From Planctomycetota bacterium (GTDB lineage: Bacteria > Planctomycetota > Phycisphaerae > WQYP01): a stretch of 10,107 bases of DNA. Both the position numbers and the translations under genes were made by a program. Of this stretch, positions 1-7,474 are shown piece after piece. A model generated the notes under the pieces. That model was not told the DNA's origin and ran no database searches. It worked only from the letters and a program-made list of their open reading frames with translations. Positions within the stretch are counted from its first letter, which is position 1, and every line of letters starts with the position of its first letter. The stretch is taken from the NCBI GenBank assembly GCA_021795535.1, contig JAJYPG010000020.1, positions 1-10,107 of the forward strand. The letters are read 5' to 3'.

Positions 1-1399
1 CCACTTCGGGCAGAGGCATGCCCATGACGCGGCCAACATCCTTAATGGCGGCTTTGGCGGCCAGGGTGGAAAAGGTGATGATCTGGGAGACATTGCCATA
101 TTTCTGCCGCACATATTCAATTACCCTGCCACGGCCTTCCTGGCAGATGTCAATATCGATATCGGGCATTTCCGAGCGGCTTGGGTCCATGAACCGCTCA
201 AACAGAAGGTCGTAGCGAATGGGATCCACATTGCACAGGCCCAAAGCATAGCCAACGAGAGTTCCCACGCCGGATCCTCTGGCCCCGACCGGAATGCCAT
301 TCCGGCGGGCAAAATTGCAGAAGTCCCAGACAATAAGGAAGTAACTGGAGAAGCCCTTGTCGCCAATCACCTTGAGTTCCTGTTCCAGACGCTGCCGCAA
401 AATATCATTGAAACTGCCGTAATGTTCCAGAACTCCGGCTTCGCATAGCTGGCGGAGGTAATCATCGGCGCTGGGCGAATTGCCGGTGGCGGGGTCTTTG
501 GGCGGAATATAGATCGGGGCGTGGCGACGGGAAAAGTCGATGGTGAGGTCACACATCTCGGCGATTTTCAGGGTGTTGTCGCAAGCCTGGGGTATATCGC
601 GGAAAATATGGCGCATTTCCCGCGGGCTTTTCAGATACAGCTCACGCGAATAGCGCAGGCGGTTTTCATCGGAAAGCGTCTTGCCCATGGAAATGCAGCA
701 GAGCACATCATGGGCGTCGTAATCTTCCTGCAGCAGGTAATGATGGTCGTTGGTGGCGACCACTTCGCAGCCGGATCGCCTGGCCACTTCCAGAAGCTGG
801 GGAATTTGCTCTATCTGGGCGGGGTCATCATGATTCTGAAGTTCAACAAAAAAGCTCTCGCCAAAAATTTCCTTGTATTGACCGGCCACGGCCACGGCGG
901 CCTGCATGTCGCCACGGCTCAGGCACGCGGCAATTTCAGTTCCGAAGTGTCCATTTATAACCACCAGTCCTTCGCTGTAGCGGGCCAGGGCTTCTTTATC
1001 AACACGCGGACGGTAGTAAAACCCTTCCAGGTAGGCGAGGCTGGCGAGCTTAAGCATGTTTTTATAGCCCGCGTTATTTTTCGCAAGCACCACAAGGTGA
1101 TAGGCGGCCTCGCTTATGCCGTGAGCTTCCTTGTCAAAGCGGGAACCGGGCGCGACATAAAATTCGCAGCCAATCAGCGGCTTGATGCCCGCCTTTTTGG
1201 CTTCCTGATAAAATTCCACAAGGCCGAAGAGATTGCCATGATCCGTCAGGGCAAGGGCGGGCATGCCGAGTTCGGCGGCTTTTTTACACAAGCCCGGAAT
1301 GGTTGCCCCGCCATCAAGCAGGGAATAGTGGGAGTGGCCATGCAGATGAACAAAAGAATCCCGCGGTGATACTGTGGCTGGGGAAATAGTAGCCGCCAT
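1..1399 (-). CDS. dnaE: DNA polymerase III alpha subunit, N-terminal part (gene runs off left edge)
   Basis: This is the replicative DNA polymerase catalytic subunit; 466 codons are visible and the C-terminal part lies beyond base 1. The frame is open throughout. Residues 16-30 read FVHLHGHSHYSLLDG, the start of the PHP domain, with metal-ligand-like H20/H22, T52-D53-H54, E79, H101 and D218/H220 all present. The palm begins around residue 345 (GFSSYFLIVWDF), followed by the glycine-rich loop VGARGSGVGT at 371-380 and the catalytic PDIDID motif at 412-417. The start ATG at 1399 is chosen because a clear GGAGG lies 7 bases upstream and the PHP motif begins soon after. The loop is one residue shorter than the common GPGRGS form. 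The retained PHP ligands suggest a metal-binding, possibly proofreading PHP domain, as known for some non-proteobacterial DnaE proteins; that part is inference. The gene is preceded by a 395-base gap with a TATAAT box, so it probably has its own promoter. Confidence 0.96.
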   Translation of the reverse strand, partial: MAATISPATVSPRDSFVHLHGHSHYSLLDGGATIPGLCKKAAELGMPALALTDHGNLFGLVEFYQEAKKAGIKPLIGCEFYVAPGSRFDKEAHGISEAAYHLVVLAKNNAGYKNMLKLASLAYLEGFYYRPRVDKEALARYSEGLVVINGHFGTEIAACLSRGDMQAAVAVAGQYKEIFGESFFVELQNHDDPAQIEQIPQLLEVARRSGCEVVATNDHHYLLQEDYDAHDVLCCISMGKTLSDENRLRYSRELYLKSPREMRHIFRDIPQACDNTLKIAEMCDLTIDFSRRHAPIYIPPKDPATGNSPSADDYLRQLCEAGVLEHYGSFNDILRQRLEQELKVIGDKGFSSYFLIVWDFCNFARRNGIPVGARGSGVGTLVGYALGLCNVDPIRYDLLFERFMDPSRSEMPDIDIDICQEGRGRVIEYVRQKYGNVSQIITFSTLAAKAAIKDVGRVMGMPLPEV

Positions 1400-1406
1400 G
1401 GGTCAG

Positions 1407-1411
1407 CCTCC
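1407..1411 (-). promoter_or_regulatory. Ribosome binding site of dnaE
   Basis: GGAGG on the minus strand lies 7 bases before the ATG at 1399. It is the clearest Shine-Dalgarno sequence in the window and fixes the dnaE start. Confidence 0.8.
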
Positions 1412-1564
1412 GTGCAAAGGATTTTCCGCCGCACATGGGTGCGAATGCGGAGTGGCGGGAACGGATATTATTCCGCCACGCCAAGGAGACAATTTTAACA
1501 GGTTTGGGGATTAGGGAAAAATAAAGCGTGCTGCATATTAAAGCGGGACACAATTGCCCACATA

Positions 1565-1570
1565 ATTATA
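1565..1570 (-). promoter_or_regulatory. Possible -10 box of a dnaE promoter
   Basis: A perfect TATAAT on the minus strand sits in the AT-rich part of the gap, about 165 bases before the dnaE ATG. No good TTGACA-like box lies 16-18 bases upstream of it, so the assignment rests on the -10 match and location only. If used, it would give a leader of roughly 160 bases. Confidence 0.35.
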
Positions 1571-1794
1571 CAACATTCCAAGGCATATTCCGCTGGCATC
1601 GGATATGAGAGTTTTATGGACGTGAGACACTTTCGGCGGCATCCTGTCGCGGGTGCGGTCCCGCACATGGCCTTTGGGTCAACCCGTATCCCGTGCCAAA
1701 GCGGGTGATCCGTATTCCTACGAAGGCACCCCCCAAGCCATGCCGCCAGGCTTGAGCTTCCCGAGTATCCCGAAAGGGCCACACTTCGGTTGAA

Positions 1795-2607
1795 TCAGCG
1801 GACTTTTTCCAGCACCACCAACATGCGGAAGCCCAGCCACGGAGCCAGCGGGGCGATCCAATTTTCCAGCTTTCGCGCCGCGGGCATGGCGCAACGGGGC
1901 AGCAGCACAGGTTTGGAAAATCCGCCGGAAAGTGGATACATAACCATGCTATGGACACTTCGCTCCGCGAGCGCCAGCCGGGGGCAACGTTGCACAAACT
2001 TATCGACATATTTGAAGAATAAAAGCGTGGGAATGGCCTGATTGCTGGCGAAGGCCCCCTGTCCTGGAACCGCAATCGGATCGCCCGCGTCGGCATGGGC
2101 CGGGTCGGGAAACAGGCGAGCGCTCATATTCACCGGCTCCGGATGGGCCAGGCGATAACAAATGCCGGAAACCGTGGAAATATAAGGTTCTATCATGACC
2201 ACGCGACCACCTGGGGTCAGTACGCGCGCCGCCTCGGCCAAAAACGCCAGCGGAAAAGGGAGATGATGCAGCACGTCGTGCAATACGATGTTGTCAAGGC
2301 TTTCATCCGGAAACGGGAGGCGCATTGCATCAATCGCCATATCTATTCTCGAACTCGGAACCAGATCCGTCACAATTGCCCCGGGATAACTCCCTTTGAA
2401 GTGGCCCGCCCCGCCGCCAACCTCCAGCACAAGGCCATGTGGCCGGGCCGGATCAGTAATCCGACTCGCCAACGCGTCTATCATCCGCGCGAAATAGTCT
2501 TCATACACCGCGCGCAGCAGTGGTCGGCTGTTCCAGGCGATGGCCCGTGCCTCAAGCACGTCGCGGTCGGTCTGTCCGTGACCGGGGATGGTTGGAGATG
2601 CTGACAT
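1795..2607 (-). CDS. Class I SAM-dependent methyltransferase (Methyltransf_11 type)
   Basis: This 270-residue soluble protein is predicted to transfer a methyl group from S-adenosylmethionine; its substrate cannot be read from the sequence. It has the Rossmann-type motif I LEVGGGAGH at 61-69, an acidic residue after the second strand (D81), the post-motif segment LPFPDESLDNIVLHDVLHHL at 97-116, and LTPGGRVVMIEP at 130-141. This arrangement is typical of small-molecule or lipid methyltransferases. The C-terminal third (about 185-270) lacks family motifs I can name. The ATG at 2607 is preferred; an in-frame GTG at 2649 would add 14 residues (VRAGLRNRRIQVA before the Met) but has no ribosome binding site. 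GGAG lies 13 bases and AGG 5 bases before the ATG. The gene follows the MCE gene by 83 bases and may be cotranscribed with it, which would make an envelope lipid or pigment substrate conceivable, but this is only inference. Confidence 0.88.
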   Translation of the reverse strand: MSASPTIPGHGQTDRDVLEARAIAWNSRPLLRAVYEDYFARMIDALASRITDPARPHGLVLEVGGGAGHFKGSYPGAIVTDLVPSSRIDMAIDAMRLPFPDESLDNIVLHDVLHHLPFPLAFLAEAARVLTPGGRVVMIEPYISTVSGICYRLAHPEPVNMSARLFPDPAHADAGDPIAVPGQGAFASNQAIPTLLFFKYVDKFVQRCPRLALAERSVHSMVMYPLSGGFSKPVLLPRCAMPAARKLENWIAPLAPWLGFRMLVVLEKVR

Positions 2608-2659
2608 CGCGACCTGGATTCTCCGGTTTCTTAATCCTGCTCGAACCACACCATGCGGC

Positions 2660-2672
2660 GCGGAAATTCCGC
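2660..2672. repeat. 13-base palindrome between MCE and methyltransferase genes
   Basis: GCGGAAATTCCGC is a perfect inverted repeat centred on base 2666, in the gap between the MCE stop and the methyltransferase start. It could be an operator or a minor hairpin. It may also be chance, since short palindromes are common. Confidence 0.3.
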
Positions 2673-2690
2673 TCCGCCAAGGCTCCGCCG

Positions 2691-3743
2691 TTATAGCCCC
2701 AGATGCACGGAAAATCCCTCAGCCTTGATCTGCTTGACCAGCGAGTGAAGGCTGTCCACGGTTTTCTTAAGTCGATGAGTTATATCCAGCAGGGCATTGT
2801 AAAGCCGCGGATCTTTCACCAGACGTCCGGCCGTACCATGGCCTTGTGCAATACTGGTGGTGATTGAATTGACATTTTCCAATACCCGCGTGAGTTGTAC
2901 GCTCACATCCAGCAGCTTCTGATTCGCGGTTTTGGCCGCAGTGTCAATATCCGTCGCCGTGGTGCCCGCCTTATCCAGCACACTGTTCACCCGCGTGACG
3001 GTGGAGTTGAGCCGCTTGAGTGTCGCCGCGAGTTCCGTGGATGAAACCGCAACATTGGCGACAATGGTCCGAACCTGACTTTGCAGATGCTTGTTGGCAA
3101 GCAAAACATTCACTGATTCAACGGTGGTATTAAGCCGCTGTATCAGCGCGCTGATGTTACTCATATCCGCGGGCATATCGCTGCGACCCTCCTTCCGGCC
3201 CTTGGGGAGCACAACCGGGCGAAGCATCGAATGAAGATCGTCGGCCACCAGATCAAGCTTTCCGCTTAATGCAACAAACCGGGTTTTAATAGCGGAAAAA
3301 TCCGCGGTTACGGAATGCGGAATAATACCCCCAGAGGCCACCGTGGCTTGCAGCACCGCCGTGCCGTTGGTGGGGAGAAATTTTAATTCGCCTCCCTGCG
3401 GCACAAAAAGCGACACATAGGGCGAACCAATGGCTTTGCTGCCAATTTTTACCGTGGTATTAATGGGAAGTTTGTATTGCGGGGAAATTCCCAGAACAAT
3501 AACCGCACCCTGCATATTCCTGCCCAGCACCACGCTGCGGATCGAACCAACATTCACCCCGTTAAGGCTTACAACATCGCCGTAAACCAGACCGTCGGCA
3601 CTGGGCGAATTCACGGTAACAACGTAAGGTGCGTCGGGACCAATTGCCGGCAGACGGTCCAGCAGGAACGCTCCCCAGGTAACCAGGCCACCGGCCACCA
3701 GAATGGTGATGCCCACGATCGTATTGCGTGTTTTTTCGTTCAT
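2691..3743 (-). CDS. MlaD/MCE-family lipid transport substrate-binding protein
   Basis: This 350-residue protein has the typical MlaD layout: a short cytoplasmic N-terminus (MNEKTRNTIV), one membrane helix at about 9-28, an MCE beta domain at about 38-115 (including GLVYGDVVSLNGVNVGSI and KIGSKAIGSPYVSLF), then a long helical, probably coiled-coil region from about 195 to 300. The C-terminal GHGTAGRLVKDPRLYNALLD (301-320) is characteristic of MlaD-like proteins. Known members anchor in the inner membrane and form a hexameric ring that moves phospholipids or other lipids across the periplasm together with an MlaE permease and MlaF ATPase. No such partners are in this window: the neighbours are glgB upstream and a methyltransferase downstream. 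The start is the ATG at 3743, with AGGA 11 bases upstream. The 80-base gap after glgB contains a good promoter, so it is likely transcribed independently of glgB. Confidence 0.92.
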   Translation of the reverse strand: MNEKTRNTIVGITILVAGGLVTWGAFLLDRLPAIGPDAPYVVTVNSPSADGLVYGDVVSLNGVNVGSIRSVVLGRNMQGAVIVLGISPQYKLPINTTVKIGSKAIGSPYVSLFVPQGGELKFLPTNGTAVLQATVASGGIIPHSVTADFSAIKTRFVALSGKLDLVADDLHSMLRPVVLPKGRKEGRSDMPADMSNISALIQRLNTTVESVNVLLANKHLQSQVRTIVANVAVSSTELAATLKRLNSTVTRVNSVLDKAGTTATDIDTAAKTANQKLLDVSVQLTRVLENVNSITTSIAQGHGTAGRLVKDPRLYNALLDITHRLKKTVDSLHSLVKQIKAEGFSVHLGL

Positions 3744-3786
3744 CTTAAAAAGCGTCCTGAAACTCCATAACTTCCATCATAATAGC

Positions 3787-3814
3787 ATCATAGCATGAGG
3801 TTCAGTCATGTCAC
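3787..3814 (-). promoter_or_regulatory. Likely sigma-70-type promoter of the MCE gene
   Basis: On the minus strand, GTGACA (3809-3814) and TATGAT (3787-3792) are separated by 16 bases, each a five-of-six match to the consensus boxes. They lie just after the glgB stop codon and 44 bases before the MCE ATG, giving a predicted leader of about 35-40 bases. Confidence 0.55.
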
Positions 3815-3823
3815 CTGTGGGTG

Positions 3824-5950
3824 TTACCGGGCGATGGCCGGCGACTCCCCGAACACCCCCTCAAACCCGACGGGTGCAAGCACTTGCGCACTGCGGGATG
3901 GAAGATAAATTTGTATACTCTGGTCCCGTCCGTACATCCCCACTTTCTGCCGGGGATAAACCTGTCCGGCCCGCAGGCGGCCAAATCCGCCAAATTCCGG
4001 CGCATCTGTATCCAGCACCACGCGATAATCCGTGGAATCCGGCACGGGAATACGCAATTCCGTATAGCTTTCTGTGGGATGAAAGTTAAAAATAAAGACC
4101 AGCGGCCCACGGCGATACGCCAACTGCCGCGTGTCTTCATGAACCAGAAGTTGCTCAATAAACCGGTCCATCAGCAGATTGAACCGCTCGTCAAGCATCT
4201 GTATCGCCAGATCAAATGCGCGCATTCCGCCATAACGAAGGTCATCCCGATCCGCCAGGGACCATTGGCGGCGGGCATAATGGTCGGAATAGTTATTTCC
4301 CGGACGCGGAAAATCTATCCATTCCGGATGGCCGAATTCATTGCCCATAAAATTCAAATACCCTTCGCCCGCGAGGGAGAAAGTAATAAGCCTGATCATT
4401 TTATGCAGGGCTATGCCGCGATCTATCACAATGCTGTGCGTGAATTTGCTCATCTGGGTGTACATTTCCTGATCCATAAGCCAGAAAGCCAGCGTCTTGT
4501 CACCCACCATCGCCTGATCGTGGCTTTCCGCGTAGCCGATATGTTTTTCACCATGGCGGCGGTTCATAAGGGTGTGATAAATGGCCCCAATATTCCACTC
4601 CTCGTCGCGCTGTTCTTTCAGGAGTTTGATCCAATAGTCCGGCACACCCATCGCCAGGCGGTAATCAAATCCCATTCCGCCGCGCGACACCGGCACGGCC
4701 ATGCCGGGCATGCCCGAAACATCCTCCGCAATGGTGATTGCGTCGGGCCTTATATGGTGCACCAGTTCATTGGACAGCCGCAGATAAATCACGGCATCCT
4801 CATCAACATTCGGGCCAAAGTAACTCTCATAGCTGGTAAATTTCGCGCCCAGTCCATGATCCAGATACAACATGCTGGTAACGCCGTCAAAACGGAATCC
4901 GTCAAAGCGGAATTCCTCCAGCCAGAAGCGCAGGTTGCCAAGCAAAAACCGCTGCACTTCAAAGACGCTGTAATCAAAACAAAGCGAATCCCACGCCACA
5001 TGTTCGCCACGCGGGCCGGCGTGGAAATATTGATGGTCGGTCCCATCGAACCGATTCAGCCCCTCCTGCATGTTTTTCACCGCGTGGCTGTGAACCACAT
5101 CCAGCAGCACGCTTATACCCATGCCATGGGCGGCGTCAATAAGTTCCTTCAGTTCCTCCGGAGTGCCGAAACGTGATGAGACCGCGTAAAAATTACTTAC
5201 GTGATAGCCAAATGAACCATAATAGGGATGTTCCATAATCGCCATAAGCTGTATGGCGTTGTAATGCAGATCGCGCACACGGGGCAGAATATCGCGGGTA
5301 AACTCGGCGAAAGTCCCCACTCCTCCCTGCTCACGCGCCATGCCCACATGGGCTTCATAAATGCGCAATCCACCCCTGCGATTATCCAACGCTGGCAATG
5401 AATTTACAAATGTATATGGATTTTCAGGATGCCAATACTGCCCCACAAATTCCGGCGACCCGGGACGCTGGACCACGCGGCGAATATAAGCCGGTATCCG
5501 ATCCATGCCGCCAAGGCCTGAAACCACATGCACCTTGAGCAGACTCCCGTGAACCAGTCGTCCCGCAAACTGATGATCCGGCAGGAAAATGCTCCATACG
5601 CCGTATTTATCGCGTGCCAGCGGATTGGCCTGCCGATCCCAGCCATTGAAATCGCCAATCAGGCTTACCGCTGTTGCCCCGGGAGCCCACTCCCGATACC
5701 AGACTCCCGGCTTGCCCGCGTCCGTACCTCGATTGAACCCAAACACCTTGTAACCGGTGCTGACCGGGCCAAGCAGACCGCCTGCATCGTCCAGCCGCTT
5801 TTTGACTCTTAAAAATGCTTCATGACGATGCACCAGTTGATCGGCAAACGGCTCCAGCCACGGGTCCGTGGAAATCAATTCCTTTCCGTCCATCGGCTTT
5901 TCATCCGGCTTGGCCACCGGGGTTTCAATCTTTTTGTTTCGCATCGCCAT
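3824..5950 (-). CDS. glgB: 1,4-alpha-glucan branching enzyme, eukaryote-like GH13_8 type
   Basis: This 708-residue enzyme cuts alpha-1,4-glucan chains and rejoins them through alpha-1,6 bonds to branch glycogen in the cytoplasm. In order it has an N-terminal helical segment (DPWLEPFADQLVHRHEAF, 29-46), a CBM48-type domain (about 65-165, with YREWAPGATAVSLIGDFNGW), the GH13 barrel (about 195-570) and a C-terminal beta domain (about 600-700, with LVFIFNFHPTESYTELR). Catalytic residues are the nucleophile D355 in GFRFDGVTSM, the acid/base E409 in TIAEDVSGMP and the stabiliser D478 in AESHDQAMVGDK. Several segments, such as IQLMAIMEHPYYGSFGYH and YLNFMGNEFGHPEWIDFPR, closely resemble animal, fungal and plant branching enzymes rather than the common bacterial GlgB (GH13_9). 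Start ATG 5950; a second Met lies at residue 3, and the ribosome binding site is weak (GAGAG). No other glycogen synthesis gene is in view, and it is divergent from bioF. Confidence 0.96.
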   Translation of the reverse strand: MAMRNKKIETPVAKPDEKPMDGKELISTDPWLEPFADQLVHRHEAFLRVKKRLDDAGGLLGPVSTGYKVFGFNRGTDAGKPGVWYREWAPGATAVSLIGDFNGWDRQANPLARDKYGVWSIFLPDHQFAGRLVHGSLLKVHVVSGLGGMDRIPAYIRRVVQRPGSPEFVGQYWHPENPYTFVNSLPALDNRRGGLRIYEAHVGMAREQGGVGTFAEFTRDILPRVRDLHYNAIQLMAIMEHPYYGSFGYHVSNFYAVSSRFGTPEELKELIDAAHGMGISVLLDVVHSHAVKNMQEGLNRFDGTDHQYFHAGPRGEHVAWDSLCFDYSVFEVQRFLLGNLRFWLEEFRFDGFRFDGVTSMLYLDHGLGAKFTSYESYFGPNVDEDAVIYLRLSNELVHHIRPDAITIAEDVSGMPGMAVPVSRGGMGFDYRLAMGVPDYWIKLLKEQRDEEWNIGAIYHTLMNRRHGEKHIGYAESHDQAMVGDKTLAFWLMDQEMYTQMSKFTHSIVIDRGIALHKMIRLITFSLAGEGYLNFMGNEFGHPEWIDFPRPGNNYSDHYARRQWSLADRDDLRYGGMRAFDLAIQMLDERFNLLMDRFIEQLLVHEDTRQLAYRRGPLVFIFNFHPTESYTELRIPVPDSTDYRVVLDTDAPEFGGFGRLRAGQVYPRQKVGMYGRDQSIQIYLPSRSAQVLAPVGFEGVFGESPAIAR

Positions 5951-6157
5951 TCGACTCTCACTTTATCTGAATCTGAATTGTTTACCGCCGCCACGCCCAC
6001 AGGTAACCGCAGTTTACACACCAGACATGATATTAACGCAAAATTCATAAATATGCGGCATCCGCTTCACGCAAGTCTGGCCGGGGGTCGTCCGCCACAC
6101 CAATCCAAATCGGGACCAAAGCATCCACCGGAATGGTTTCTGTTAAAATAACGCATT
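5951..6157. other. Divergent intergenic region between glgB and bioF
   Basis: This 207-base stretch has no gene and must hold the promoters of both flanking genes. It has AT-rich islands near 5960-5985, 6020-6055 and 6138-6157. On the minus strand a loose TTGCGT-17-TGTAAA pair could serve glgB, but the match is poor. Confidence 0.5.
6144..6149 (+). promoter_or_regulatory. Possible -10 box of bioF (leaderless transcript)
   Basis: TAAAAT ends 8 bases before the bioF ATG, and no Shine-Dalgarno sequence lies between them. A transcript starting 6-8 bases after the box would begin at or next to the start codon. The -35 region is not consensus, so this is tentative. Confidence 0.35.
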
Positions 6158-7474
6158 ATGGCACAACCACCCGATGAACCATCCGCAAACACTCCGCCCG
6201 CGGTAAGAGCATGGCTAACCGCGTTATCTGAAGATATAGCAGCGCGCAAGCGCGATCATCTCTGGCGGCGCACGCCGGTGGTACGGGGCGCGCAAGGCCC
6301 ACGCATGAACATTGATTCCCATGACTGTCTTCAGTTCTGCACCAACAATTACCTCGGTCTGGCGGCGGATCCGCGCGTGATTGAAGCCGCACGCACCGCC
6401 ATTGGCCGCTACGGATTTGGCTCTGGTGCATCGCGTCTGGTGGCCGGGTCCATGGAAGCGCATCATGCCTTGGAATCCGCTCTGGCCACATTCAAGGGCA
6501 CGCAGTCCGCCCTGGTATTTTCCAGTGGCTATGTGGCCAATCTGGCGGTATTAACCTCGCTTGCCGGGCCACGCGATACCATCATTTCCGACAAGCTCAA
6601 TCATGCCAGTCTGCTGGATGCGGCCCGCTACAGCGGCGCACGCCATCGCGTCTTCCCCCATCTGAATTACCGCCGTGCCGCGACACTGTTGCGCAGGTCG
6701 GAACACCAGGAATCACGTTGTTTGTCCGACGCTCTTCGGGCAGATGACAACGCGGAAGATCGCAATTCAATGGATAGCCATCCAACCGGAAAAACATTTC
6801 TCGTAACCGATACCGTATTTTCCATGGATGGCGATATTGCCAATCTACCCGAATTATGTTCCATGGCCGAACAGACGAATGCCCTTGCCATTATTGATGA
6901 AGCCCATGCCACCGGCGTCCTGGGGCCAAACGCACGGGGCCTGGCGTCCCTGCAACACGTTGAGCCGAACATTGCCGTTACCGTTGGAACACTTTCCAAA
7001 GCCTTCGGCTGTGTGGGCGGATTCGTGGCGGGATCCGCCCCCATGGTGGAAACTCTGGTACAAAAAGCCCGTGGCTTCATTTATTCCACTGCCCTGCCCG
7101 CCGCCTGCAGCGCCGCGGCTCTGGTCGCTTTGGAAATCATTCAGCGGGAACCCGAAAGACAAGTGCGTGTGCTGGAATCCGCCGCCAGGGTAAAGGCGGC
7201 CTTGCAGGCCATGGGCTACAACTGCGGACAATCCTGCACACCCATTATTCCGGTTTTGCTGGGGAAATCGCAAACCGCCCTGGCCGCCGCCGAATGGCTC
7301 AAATCCAATGGTATTTTTGTTCCCGCCATTCGCCCCCCCACCGTACCGCCAAACACGGCTCGTCTGCGCATCAGTCTGATGGCCACACACACCGATGAAG
7401 ACATTGAGGAGCTTTTACGCCAAATGAAGTCCATGCGCGACCAGCCTTTTCTGGACATCGTGCCTATACTTTGA
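6158..7474 (+). CDS. bioF: 8-amino-7-oxononanoate synthase (biotin synthesis)
   Basis: This 438-residue PLP enzyme condenses pimeloyl-ACP (or pimeloyl-CoA) with L-alanine to give 8-amino-7-oxononanoate, an early committed step of biotin synthesis in the cytoplasm. Visible family features are NNYLGLAADPRV (63-74), GFGSGASRLVAGS (86-98), the PLP-stacking H149 in LNHASLLDA, DEAHATGVLGP with D247 and H250 (247-257), the PLP lysine K281 in GTLSKAFGCVGGF, and IRPPTVPPNTARLRISLMATH near the C-terminus. The last motif favours BioF over the related 2-amino-3-ketobutyrate-CoA ligase. It is longer than the usual 385 or so residues: a hydrophilic insertion at about 178-212 and an N-terminal extension account for this. 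The start ATG has no ribosome binding site. Its stop overlaps the start of a decayed dioxygenase gene (TGATG). No other bio genes are in the window. Confidence 0.94.
   Translation: MAQPPDEPSANTPPAVRAWLTALSEDIAARKRDHLWRRTPVVRGAQGPRMNIDSHDCLQFCTNNYLGLAADPRVIEAARTAIGRYGFGSGASRLVAGSMEAHHALESALATFKGTQSALVFSSGYVANLAVLTSLAGPRDTIISDKLNHASLLDAARYSGARHRVFPHLNYRRAATLLRRSEHQESRCLSDALRADDNAEDRNSMDSHPTGKTFLVTDTVFSMDGDIANLPELCSMAEQTNALAIIDEAHATGVLGPNARGLASLQHVEPNIAVTVGTLSKAFGCVGGFVAGSAPMVETLVQKARGFIYSTALPAACSAAALVALEIIQREPERQVRVLESAARVKAALQAMGYNCGQSCTPIIPVLLGKSQTALAAAEWLKSNGIFVPAIRPPTVPPNTARLRISLMATHTDEDIEELLRQMKSMRDQPFLDIVPIL

Larger units (their letters stand above)
1400..1794. other. Non-coding gap between the methyltransferase gene and dnaE
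   Basis: This 395-base stretch shows no credible gene. The half next to dnaE (about 1480-1620) is AT-rich and holds a TATAAT box. The half next to the methyltransferase stop is GC-richer and contains a near-perfect palindrome, GTGCGGTCCCGCAC (1653-1666), without a following T-run, so it is not a convincing terminator. Short open frames here show no recognisable protein motif. It most likely serves as the promoter and 5' leader region of dnaE. Confidence 0.6.

Noticed and set aside
521..1369. 282-codon open frame on the plus strand
   Set aside because: It lies opposite dnaE, whose protein is unmistakable; the plus-strand product has no family motif.
1614..2096. 160-codon minus-strand frame overlapping the methyltransferase 3' half
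   Set aside because: It is a shifted frame of the methyltransferase gene and lacks its motifs.
2608..2649. GTG at 2649 as the methyltransferase start
   Set aside because: No ribosome binding site and a non-conserved-looking 14-residue extension; the ATG at 2607 fits better, though the choice is not certain.
2631..2654. Seven-codon frame (MVWFEQD) upstream of the methyltransferase, as a leader peptide
   Set aside because: It has no ribosome binding site and no attenuator structure; frames this short occur by chance.
3821..5176. 451-codon open frame on the plus strand
   Set aside because: It is antisense to glgB and has no recognisable motif; long opposite frames are common in GC-rich codon usage.
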